Assembly: GCA_009177205.1 (NCBI GenBank) | Contig: WFMC01000003.1 | Span: 2,698 to 8,900, forward strand | Reading direction: 5' to 3' | DNA length: 6,203 nt | Origin: Bacteroidales bacterium | GTDB taxonomy: Bacteria; Bacteroidota; Bacteroidia; Bacteroidales; Muribaculaceae | In this document: one piece after another, positions 1-5,574 of the stretch | Position numbering within the stretch: the stretch's first letter is position 1 | How the letters are laid out: each line of letters opens with the position of its first letter | Notes under the pieces: model-generated | Told to the model about the DNA's origin: nothing | Seen by the model: the letters and a program-made list of their open reading frames with translations, nothing else | Database searches by the model: none | Made by a program: the position numbers and the translations under genes

Positions 1-45
1 CTATAATTGACAGCAACATTAATATTCAGATAGAAATGTTAAATA

Positions 46-1503
46 TTAGTGAAACAATTTCAATTTCAGAGCCTTGGCAGCAGCCTTAAACTCGCTCCAT
101 GATGAAAAGCGTCTTATCTGCTTTGCTATAAAACGGGGGGAAAGGAAATAACTCAGATTGTTGCGGAACAATAATTTCTCCATCTCATGTGCAGATATTT
201 CCGGGAGATTCAAAATTGATTCGTGTTGCACATCGGTCGGGGTATATTTATTCCCCTTTATCCAACCGTTTTTAATGCAGATCTCATAATATTCCGTGCC
301 CGGGAAAGGGGAAACGATATTAAACATCACCTGATCGACATCGAGTTTTTTAGCCTCTTTAAGTGTATGATGAATAGTTTCACGGGTCTCAAGCGGCGAA
401 CTTCCGATAAGCACGTTTAATTTCACCGGAACATGATATTTCTTAAGCAGTCCGACAGCCCGATAGATATCCTCGGATGTTATACCTTTGTTGATGTATT
501 TAAGAATATTATTATCAAAAGATTCTATACCTAAATCAACATATTTGCAACCACTTTCACCGAGCATTTTGGCAATTGGTTCGGTGATGGCATCAACCCT
601 TGCCTGGCATCCCCACACAATTCCATGGGGACGAAGAATATCGCAAATCCCTTTTGTGCGCTCCTCATTCCAGATGAAATTGTCATCCATAAAGCCGATT
701 GCTTTAATACCTTGTGAAGCCAACAAATCCACCTCCTTTTTAATACTTTCAAGAGAACGGAAGCCGATGGTCGGTTTTCTTCCCGGATGGTCTTTACGAA
801 ACTCAATTTCCCGGGCAAAAGTAAGAGAGGAAGGAACGCAATAAATACACTTAAATGGACAATTGCGGGATGTAAACATCGTGGTGTAGGGTCCGGTCTT
901 TAACTTGGGATTGTGGTAAACCTTCCCTTTAATCAGGTCTCTTGCCGGGAAGGGAAGAGCATCCAGGTTGTCGTTAAGAGGACGTGACGGATTATTTCTA
1001 ATATTGCCTGACGAATCAATATATGAAATTCCTTTAATATCCTCCAAAGGGGAATTATTTTCCAAAGCCTTTATGAGTTCGAGAAGTGTTAACTCAGGTT
1101 CCCCACGCACGATAAATATATTGGCATCATTAAGAAGCACCTTCTTAATGAAATATGTAGAGCCGGGACCCAACAGGATGATTTTAGTATCGGGATGATA
1201 TTTGCGAATAATGCTGATGGCGAAAAGGTCGCTTTCAAGAGAGAGATTCACGGTCCATATAAGATATATCTGCGAATCATCTTTTTTAAGAAACTCTTCA
1301 TAAGCTTTTTCCGAGTTCTTCCCCGTTCCACCAAAGACAAAATCCTTATAATTCACCGAATGACCGCCAATTTCCCGAACTGCAGCGGCAGCCGTCAGTT
1401 CATAGATATTAATCATTGGATACACCACACGAGTGCAACCGGCAGAGCGTTCAGCCGGCTGTTTATTATCATAACATGGGGGAACGATAAAAGTTAATTT
1501 CAT
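46..1503 (-). CDS. B12-binding-domain radical SAM protein (COG1032 type), substrate unknown
   Basis: A 485-residue protein. The N-terminal part, about residues 1-190, has the alternating beta/alpha character of a cobalamin-binding domain, with IILLGPGST near 108-116 and VRGEPELTLLEL near 132-143. It lacks the DxHxxG motif of base-off/His-on cobalamin binders. The radical SAM core follows: Cys215, Cys219 and Cys222 form CxxxCxxC (NCPFKCIYC) for the 4Fe-4S cluster. FMDDNFIWNEER near 271-282, GIESFDNNIL near 325-334 and SPFPGTEYYE near 398-407 are typical of COG1032 enzymes. By family it should cleave S-adenosylmethionine reductively, for a methylation, cyclisation or other radical step in the cytoplasm; the substrate cannot be read from sequence. 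The ATG at 1501-1503 opens directly on the conserved MKLTFIVPPC start. It is transcribed away from the lyase operon, with the invertible segment between them. The family call is firm; a link to the operon is inference. Confidence 0.9.
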   Translation of the reverse strand: MKLTFIVPPCYDNKQPAERSAGCTRVVYPMINIYELTAAAAVREIGGHSVNYKDFVFGGTGKNSEKAYEEFLKKDDSQIYLIWTVNLSLESDLFAISIIRKYHPDTKIILLGPGSTYFIKKVLLNDANIFIVRGEPELTLLELIKALENNSPLEDIKGISYIDSSGNIRNNPSRPLNDNLDALPFPARDLIKGKVYHNPKLKTGPYTTMFTSRNCPFKCIYCVPSSLTFAREIEFRKDHPGRKPTIGFRSLESIKKEVDLLASQGIKAIGFMDDNFIWNEERTKGICDILRPHGIVWGCQARVDAITEPIAKMLGESGCKYVDLGIESFDNNILKYINKGITSEDIYRAVGLLKKYHVPVKLNVLIGSSPLETRETIHHTLKEAKKLDVDQVMFNIVSPFPGTEYYEICIKNGWIKGNKYTPTDVQHESILNLPEISAHEMEKLLFRNNLSYFLSPRFIAKQIRRFSSWSEFKAAAKALKLKLFH

Positions 1504-1531
1504 AACTCATCAAGGTCAAAAATCATCTCTA

Positions 1532-1539
1532 CAAAAGTA
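1532..1539 (-). promoter_or_regulatory. Candidate -7 element of a fixed promoter for the radical SAM gene
   Basis: Read on the minus strand this is TACTTTTG, an exact match to the Bacteroidota -7 consensus TAnnTTTG. It would start transcription roughly 20 bases before the radical SAM ATG. No TTTG-like -33 element lies at the expected distance of about 20 bp; the nearest CAAA on the plus strand (1554-1557) is only 14 bp away. It is therefore weaker than the promoter at 1730-1760. It lies outside the inverted repeats, so it would not flip. Confidence 0.3.
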
Positions 1540-1578
1540 ACGAATCCCAACCTCAAATATTGCTATTTATCACATCAC

Positions 1579-1607
1579 TTTTTCTAAATCTCTTAATTAG
1601 AGATTTA
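1579..1607 (+). repeat. Left inverted repeat of the invertible segment
   Basis: This is the exact reverse complement of 1772-1800. It is also internally palindromic: arm 1580-1593 (TTTTCTAAATCTCT) pairs with 1599-1612 around the 5-base centre TAATT (1594-1598). The second arm runs 5 bases past the shared 29-base repeat. Two inverted arms around a short asymmetric centre is how tyrosine-recombinase core sites such as loxP are built; which recombinase uses it is unknown. Confidence 0.85.
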
Positions 1608-1665
1608 GAAAATAAGATGCTAATTGCCTATATTTCAGGAATGTGTAAATTTTTATAGTAGTTTT

Positions 1666-1717
1666 AAGCCTTATGGATTTAAAATAGTATATATAAAGCC
1701 AATAAATAAGGCTTTTT
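1666..1717 (+). terminator. Weak hairpin plus T-tract inside the invertible segment
   Basis: AAGCCTTAT (1666-1674) is perfectly complementary to ATAAGGCTT (1706-1714), with a 31-base loop, and the right arm runs into TTTTT (1713-1717). Read rightward this resembles an intrinsic terminator just upstream of the promoter at 1730-1760, and it could insulate that promoter from read-through. The stem is short and AT-rich and the loop is long, so termination is uncertain; it may only be a chance inverted repeat. Confidence 0.27.
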
Positions 1718-1729
1718 CCTTTCTTATAG

Positions 1730-1760
1730 TTGCATAAATTGCCTAAAATGACTAAATTTG
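1730..1760 (+). promoter_or_regulatory. Bacteroidota-type promoter reading into the ammonia-lyase operon
   Basis: TAAATTTG at 1753-1760 matches the -7 consensus TAnnTTTG exactly. TTG at 1730-1732, preceded by G, gives three of four bases of the -33 element TTTG, and the 20-bp gap to the -7 element is right for the primary sigma factor of this phylum. Transcription should start near 1767, leaving a leader of about 170 bases before the lyase. The promoter lies wholly inside the inverted repeats, so its direction depends on segment orientation. Confidence 0.65.
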
Positions 1761-1771
1761 TAGAATAATTT

Positions 1772-1800
1772 TAAATCTCTAATTAAGAGATTTAGAAAAA
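1772..1800 (-). repeat. Right inverted repeat of the invertible segment
   Basis: This is the exact reverse complement of 1579-1607. Its internal arms are TAAATCTCT (1772-1780) and AGAGATTTA (1786-1794), and its centre AATTA (1781-1785) is the reverse complement of the left centre TAATT. The two sites therefore face each other, which dictates inversion rather than deletion. Homology stops at 1772 on the inner side, since 1771 is T where the left copy predicts C. The repeat lies just after the predicted transcription start, so it would be transcribed as a hairpin near the 5' end of the operon mRNA. Confidence 0.85.
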
Positions 1801-1854
1801 TTATTGATTAATGAATTGATTGAAAGGTGATTATATCTTTTCGACCTTAATCAT

Positions 1855-1890
1855 TGATGTTGATTTTTAAAATATGCCAAATCAATATTA
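1855..1890 (+). other. Predicted hairpin in the operon mRNA leader
   Basis: Bases 1855-1866 can pair with 1879-1890 over 12 pairs, including two G-U pairs, around a 12-base loop; seven central pairs (TTGATTT/AAATCAA) are perfect in DNA. It sits in the leader, 11 bases before the purine-rich GGAGGG at 1902-1907. It is AU-rich and only modestly stable. It matches no riboswitch or attenuator I recognise, and there is no T-tract, so it is not a terminator. Confidence 0.25.
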
Positions 1891-1901
1891 TTGCAGGTTT
1901 T

Positions 1902-1928
1902 GGAGGGATGTATATGTTGCCTAAATAG
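1902..1928 (+). other. Upstream mini-ORF with a strong Shine-Dalgarno sequence in the lyase leader
   Basis: GGAGGG (1902-1907) is the best Shine-Dalgarno-like sequence of the region, yet it lies 32 bases before the lyase ATG. It is well placed (6 bases) for an ATG at 1914 that encodes only M-L-P-K and stops at TAG 1926-1928. An in-frame ATG at 1908 would give M-Y-M-L-P-K. The stop is 11 bases before the lyase ATG, close enough for re-initiation or coupling. The frame differs from the lyase, so this is not an N-terminal extension. Translation is unproven. Confidence 0.27.
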
Positions 1929-1939
1929 TCATAGTATAA

Positions 1940-3463
1940 ATGATTAGGCTATCAGAAATATATGAAAGCGTTTTTGAGAACTCACCGTTTATCGTGAATA
2001 GCGATTCTCTTGAAAATGCTGAGAAAAGTTATGAATTCCTAAAAGAATTTGTAACCGATAAAGTCATTTATGGCATCAATACAGGTTTTGGACCTATGGC
2101 ACAATGGCGTGTTGATGACGCTCATTTAAAAGAACTTCAATATAATATCATTCGCAGTCATGCTACGGGTGCCGGACAGCCCTTATCTGATATTCAAGTG
2201 AAAGCTGCAATGATTGCAAGAATTGGAACGTTTCTGCAAGGTCGTTCCGGTATAAATCCATCTGTAATCAAGTTATTACAAAAATTTGTAAATTTGGAAA
2301 TATATCCCTTTATACCCTGTCATGGAAGCGTAGGTGCGAGCGGCGATTTAGTTCAGTTAGCTCATATCGCATTATGCTTAATTGGAGAGGGTAAGGTGCA
2401 TTATAAAGGTGAATGGCGTCCTACGGCTGAGGTGTTGAAAATAAATAACCTTCAACCTATGGGTATTTATGTCAGAGAAGGCTTGTCAGTGACCAATGGC
2501 ACATCCGTTATGACAGGCATTTCCATCGTTAACCAATATTATGCCGAAAATTTGCTCAGGTATGCCACTATCGCCGGAGCCTGGATAAATGAAATAGCGG
2601 ATTCATTTGACGATTATATGTCAGTTGAAGAAAACAGATGTCGTCGACAAGCAGGTCAACAAGTGATTGCTGAATGGTTGCGTACAGTCAGTAAAGGGAG
2701 CAAACGTCTGCAAAAAAGAGAACATGAGCTTTATGACCCGATGCATAATAAGGATACATATTTTGAGCATAAAGTTCAGGCGTACTATTCCTTGAGATGC
2801 ATTCCTCAAATATATGGTCCTATTTACGATACATTGAAGAATGCAGGGGAAGTTCTGGAAAATGAGGTTAATTCCGCCACAGATAATCCGATAGTGGATT
2901 ATGAAACTCGGAATATTTATCATGGAGGAAATTTCCACGGAGATTATATATCCTTGGAAGAAGACAAAGTTAAAATTGCGATGGTGAGATTGACAATGAC
3001 TGCAGAACGTCAGTTGAATTATTTGTTTCATGACCGCATAAATGGAATCTTGCCTCCTTTCTTGAATTTAGGAACACTCGGACTGAATTATGGAATGCAA
3101 GCGTGTCAGTTTACTGCTACATCAACTACTGCTGAATGTCAAACTCTTGCAATGCCCAATTATGTTCACAGTATTCCGAATAATAATGATAATCAAGATA
3201 TTGTGAGCATGGGCACAAATACTGCTCTAATATGTCAGAAAGTTATAGATAACGCCTATCAAGTTGTGGCAATCCTATATATAGCGCTTGCACAGGCTAC
3301 TGATTGCCTTGAGATAGCTGATAAGCTTTCTCCGAAGACTAAAGAGCAATATGATGCAATAAGAGCAATTTGTCCTATTTTTATAGAAGACACTCCATTT
3401 TATGAAGAAGTTGCAAAAACTGAAGATTATCTCCGCACTAATATTATTAAATATTTGAAGTAA
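1940..3463 (+). CDS. Tyrosine/aromatic amino-acid ammonia-lyase (MIO family, flexirubin/aryl-polyene type)
   Basis: A 507-residue full-length member of the HAL/PAL/TAL family, which removes ammonia non-oxidatively from an aromatic amino acid in the cytoplasm. Ala133-Ser134-Gly135 within GSVGASGDL (129-137) should self-cyclise into the MIO electrophile. Tyr44 in YGINTGFG is the catalytic tyrosine loop, and HSIPNNNDNQDIVSMG near 410-425 is the conserved C-terminal active-site segment. Ser73-His74 in LQYNIIRSHATG occupies the substrate-selectivity position; it looks histidase-like, but as I recall the characterised F. johnsoniae tyrosine lyase has the same motif and shares NFHGDYISLE and QFTATSTTAE here. 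Together with fatty-acid-type partners this favours L-tyrosine to 4-coumarate, as starter for an aryl polyene or flexirubin-like lipid. Its stop overlaps the ketoreductase start (TAATG). The ATG at 1940 fits the family length but has no adjacent Shine-Dalgarno. Predicted to be controlled by the invertible promoter upstream. Histidase is the main alternative. Confidence 0.88.
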   Translation: MIRLSEIYESVFENSPFIVNSDSLENAEKSYEFLKEFVTDKVIYGINTGFGPMAQWRVDDAHLKELQYNIIRSHATGAGQPLSDIQVKAAMIARIGTFLQGRSGINPSVIKLLQKFVNLEIYPFIPCHGSVGASGDLVQLAHIALCLIGEGKVHYKGEWRPTAEVLKINNLQPMGIYVREGLSVTNGTSVMTGISIVNQYYAENLLRYATIAGAWINEIADSFDDYMSVEENRCRRQAGQQVIAEWLRTVSKGSKRLQKREHELYDPMHNKDTYFEHKVQAYYSLRCIPQIYGPIYDTLKNAGEVLENEVNSATDNPIVDYETRNIYHGGNFHGDYISLEEDKVKIAMVRLTMTAERQLNYLFHDRINGILPPFLNLGTLGLNYGMQACQFTATSTTAECQTLAMPNYVHSIPNNNDNQDIVSMGTNTALICQKVIDNAYQVVAILYIALAQATDCLEIADKLSPKTKEQYDAIRAICPIFIEDTPFYEEVAKTEDYLRTNIIKYLK

Positions 3464-4191
3464 TGAATTACGCATTAATAACCGGCGGCTCCCGTGGGTT
3501 AGGTGCCTCAATATGCAAACGTCTGGCATCTCCGGAACTGGGGATAATAATTAATTATAACTCAAACCGTAAAGCAGCGGAGGAAGTGGCAAAAGAGATA
3601 AGCCAAAAAGGATTTGTATCCGAACTGCTCCCTTTTGATGTAACTTCAGAAGTTGCAGTCGATTCAGCTATTGAGGATTGGGAAGTAAGACATCCGGATG
3701 ATTATATATCGGTGGTGGTTAACAATGCCGGTATTCGCGAAGACAATCTCATGATATTTATGCAGACCGAGCAGTGGCATAAAGTCATCAACACTACTCT
3801 TGATGGATTTTTTTATGTAACTCGTCGTGTTCTTAAGAATATGCTTACTAAAAGATTTGGTCGGATTATTAACATTGCGTCACTATCCGGATTGAAAGGA
3901 TTGCCCGGACAAGCAAATTATTCGGCTGCGAAAGCCGCACTAATTGGTGCCACAAAGGCATTGGCACAAGAGGTTGCAGCGCGTAAGGTTACTGTTAACG
4001 CTGTTGCTCCCGGATTTATAAAATCCGATATGACAAAGGATTTGGATGAAAATACTTTAAAGAAGATGGTTCCTCTTGGAAGATTTGGTGAGGCAGATGA
4101 AGTGGCAGCTCTTGTTGCATTCCTTGCTTCAAAGGAATCATCCTATATCACAGGTGAAACCATATCTATCAACGGAGGATTATATTCATGA
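3463..4191 (+). CDS. fabG: 3-oxoacyl-ACP reductase-like SDR (FabG family), dedicated to the aryl-polyene-type operon
   Basis: A 242-residue classical short-chain dehydrogenase of normal FabG length. TGGSRGLG (residues 7-14) is the NADP(H)-binding glycine motif and NNAG (87-90) stabilises the central sheet. Ser140, Tyr153 and Lys157 (ANYSAAK) are the catalytic residues, and ITGETISINGGLYS is the usual FabG C-terminus. It should reduce 3-oxoacyl-carrier-protein intermediates to 3-hydroxyacyl in the cytoplasm. At the position of the fourth catalytic residue, the Asn of the usual TNL motif, it has Thr112 (VINTTLDGFF); one base separates ACT from AAT. It overlaps the lyase stop by one base and the ketosynthase start by four, so co-translation is likely. 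The context points to a pathway reductase (ApeQ/FabG2-like) rather than the housekeeping FabG. Confidence 0.88.
   Translation: MNYALITGGSRGLGASICKRLASPELGIIINYNSNRKAAEEVAKEISQKGFVSELLPFDVTSEVAVDSAIEDWEVRHPDDYISVVVNNAGIREDNLMIFMQTEQWHKVINTTLDGFFYVTRRVLKNMLTKRFGRIINIASLSGLKGLPGQANYSAAKAALIGATKALAQEVAARKVTVNAVAPGFIKSDMTKDLDENTLKKMVPLGRFGEADEVAALVAFLASKESSYITGETISINGGLYS
4174..4178 (+). promoter_or_regulatory. Shine-Dalgarno-like GGAGG for the ketosynthase
   Basis: GGAGG lies 9 bases before the ATG at 4188, inside the last codons of the ketoreductase. Together with the ATGA stop/start overlap it supports the chosen start and translational coupling. Such sites are not the rule in this phylum. Confidence 0.5.
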
Positions 4192-5414
4192 GCAGAAGAG
4201 TCGTAATAACCGGTATGGGGATTTGGTCATGTATCGGAAAAAATAAAGAGGAGGTAAAGGACTCACTTTTTCATGGCAAGAGTGGAATAGGAGTAGCTCA
4301 AGACAGAATTGATTATGGATATCGGTCTGCCCTGACCGGTCTTGTTGAGCGTCCCAAACTTAAAGGCATATTAGACAGAAGATTGAGAGTTGGTCTTTCA
4401 GAAGAAGCGGAATATGCTTATATGGCATCTAAAGAAGCGTTTGCCGAAGCCGGAATTTCTGATGAATATTTATTGAATAATGAAGTAGGCATAATTTTTG
4501 GGAATGACTCTTCAGCTAAGCCTGTGATTGAGGCAGCTAATATTATGGCTGAGAAGAAGGATACTGCTCTTTTGGGATCAGCATTTATCTTTCAATCAAT
4601 GAATTCCACTGTCAATATGAATCTCAGCACAATCTTTCATCTTAAAGGGGTCAATTTTACTATTAGCTCTGCTTGTGCCAGTGGTTCGCATTCAATAGGG
4701 ATCGGATATATGTTGATCAAGCAGGGGCTTCAAGATATGATATTGGTGGGTGGAGCCCAAGAGACTAACTTTTATTCGATGGCTACTTTTGATGCTCTTA
4801 ACACATTTTCAGTCCGCATGGATGATCCGCAAAAGGCTTCTCGACCTTTCGATAAAGATAGAGATGGGTTGATACCAAGCGGGGGAGCAGCAGCACTTGT
4901 TTTGGAAGATTATGAACATGCAGTGGCAAGAGGGGCGAATATTCTTGCAGAAGTTGTCGGTTACGGTTTCTCATCAAATGGAGGAGGAATATCCCAGCCG
5001 AGTGATGATGGTTCGGTCATCGCTATAACCCGTGCGTTAAAAGATGCCGGAATTGGTGTGGAAGATGTGGATTATATAAATGCACATGCCACATCTACTC
5101 CACAAGGTGATGATTTTGAGGCGATAGCTCTTGATCGGCTTTTCAACGGGACGAAAGCGTATATCAGTTCCACTAAGTCTATGACCGGTCATGAATGTTG
5201 GATGGCGGGAGCGAGTGAAGCTGTTTACAGTATAATAATGATGCAACACAATTTTGTAGCACCTAACATTAATCTTGAGGAGCCGAGTGAACATGCTCTA
5301 AATCTTAATATAGCTAAAAAGACTGTGGAGATGCCCGTGAATGTTGTCCTTTCCAATTCATTCGGATTCGGTGGCACCAACAGTGCAATAGTTCTTAAAA
5401 AAGTAAATATCTGA
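4188..5414 (+). CDS. fabF: Beta-ketoacyl-ACP synthase, FabF/KAS II-like (aryl-polyene/flexirubin type)
   Basis: A 408-residue, full-length thiolase-fold condensing enzyme. The active-site triad is intact: Cys163 in SSACASGSHS, His300 in NAHATSTP and His335 in STKSMTGH, with the supporting Lys330. GFGGTN (393-398) closes the C-terminal half, and MSRRVVITGMGIWSCIG is the usual N-terminus. It is thus a true decarboxylating Claisen condensase, not a chain-length factor, which would lack the Cys. It should extend carrier-bound acyl or aryl chains with malonyl-ACP in the cytoplasm. It differs from housekeeping FabF in having ECWMAGASEAVYS after the second His and SQPSDDG near 269-275. Its start overlaps the ketoreductase stop (ATGA). 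The small ORF at 5419 begins four bases after its stop. No partner chain-length factor or carrier protein is in the window. Confidence 0.9.
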   Translation: MSRRVVITGMGIWSCIGKNKEEVKDSLFHGKSGIGVAQDRIDYGYRSALTGLVERPKLKGILDRRLRVGLSEEAEYAYMASKEAFAEAGISDEYLLNNEVGIIFGNDSSAKPVIEAANIMAEKKDTALLGSAFIFQSMNSTVNMNLSTIFHLKGVNFTISSACASGSHSIGIGYMLIKQGLQDMILVGGAQETNFYSMATFDALNTFSVRMDDPQKASRPFDKDRDGLIPSGGAAALVLEDYEHAVARGANILAEVVGYGFSSNGGGISQPSDDGSVIAITRALKDAGIGVEDVDYINAHATSTPQGDDFEAIALDRLFNGTKAYISSTKSMTGHECWMAGASEAVYSIIMMQHNFVAPNINLEEPSEHALNLNIAKKTVEMPVNVVLSNSFGFGGTNSAIVLKKVNI

Positions 5415-5418
5415 AAAT

Positions 5419-5532
5419 ATGAATAATATAGATTCCTCAATGATAACCTATGACTATACAGTTACATTGTCGGAAAATCGCCATGACCTTTATATTAATG
5501 TTATGGCAGGTCAAGACCCCCTCGATTTTTAA
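5419..5532 (+). CDS. 37-residue small ORF directly downstream of the ketosynthase; small protein or gene remnant
   Basis: The ATG at 5419 opens four bases after the ketosynthase stop, the spacing expected of a coupled operon gene, and the frame runs to TAA at 5530-5532. The product begins MNNIDSSMITYDYTVTLSEN and ends MAGQDPLDF. It has no signal peptide, transmembrane segment or cysteines, and I recognise no family. Two readings fit: a genuine small protein ending the operon, or the surviving 5' end of a larger pathway gene whose remainder was deleted when the cluster was cut short. The AT-rich sequence right after its stop fits either. Coding status is unproven. Confidence 0.38.
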   Translation: MNNIDSSMITYDYTVTLSENRHDLYINVMAGQDPLDF

Positions 5533-5574
5533 TTTTTAAATAATTTATAGTTATTAATCTAAAAACATTTTTTT

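Larger units (their letters stand above)
1579..1800. promoter_or_regulatory. Predicted invertible promoter segment (inverton)
   Basis: The segment is bounded by a perfect 29-base inverted repeat (1579-1607 versus 1772-1800) with 164 bases between. The interior has no gene but carries one consensus-like Bacteroidota promoter near its right end, pointing out to the right, and a weak hairpin upstream of that promoter. Length, repeat length, intergenic position and an outward-facing promoter fit the known invertible promoters of Bacteroides capsule and surface loci. In the orientation given, the promoter reads into the ammonia-lyase operon. Inverted, its -7 element would fall at about 1619-1626 on the minus strand and read toward the radical SAM gene. 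No recombinase is encoded here, so a trans-acting tyrosine or serine recombinase is assumed. Repeats and promoter are seen; actual inversion is inferred. Confidence 0.78.

Noticed and set aside
15..40. AACATT / AATGTT inverted repeat just after the radical SAM gene as a terminator
   Set aside because: The stem is only six AT-rich pairs with a 14-base loop, and there is no convincing T-tract on the minus strand; I see nothing supportable in 1-45.
531..844. Open frames of 95-118 codons overlapping the radical SAM gene in other frames
   Set aside because: They lie wholly inside a well-supported coding region, have no recognisable domains, and are best explained as shadows of its codon pattern. 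The same holds for open frames opposite the lyase, ketosynthase and barrel genes.
1580..1612. The left palindrome as an intrinsic terminator
   Set aside because: The 14-bp stem is very AT-rich, there is no T-tract after it on the plus strand, and its partner copy at 1772-1800 points to a recombination site.
1579..1800. Inverted repeats as the ends of a MITE or IS remnant
   Set aside because: The flanks (1570-1578 and 1801-1809) show no target-site duplication, the repeats are self-palindromic with an asymmetric centre, and an outward promoter lies inside; an inverton explains all of this better. A small non-autonomous element is not fully excluded.
1834..1841. TATCTTTT as a second, fixed promoter for the lyase operon
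   Set aside because: It matches only 7 of 8 bases of the -7 consensus, and the nearby TTG triplets are 11, 15 or 27 bp away rather than about 20.
1940..3463. Histidine ammonia-lyase of a hut operon
   Set aside because: There are no hutU, hutI or hutG neighbours; the next genes are fatty-acid-type enzymes and the sequence resembles the F. johnsoniae tyrosine lyase.
3463..5414. Housekeeping fatty-acid synthesis genes fabG and fabF
   Set aside because: No acpP, fabD, fabH or plsX is nearby; the genes are fused by overlaps to an aromatic lyase and have residue differences from the housekeeping forms.
5480..5513. TGACCT / AGGTCA and GCCAT / ATGGC pairs as an operon terminator
   Set aside because: The two pairings exclude each other, the stems are 5-6 bp with long loops, and no T-tract follows directly.
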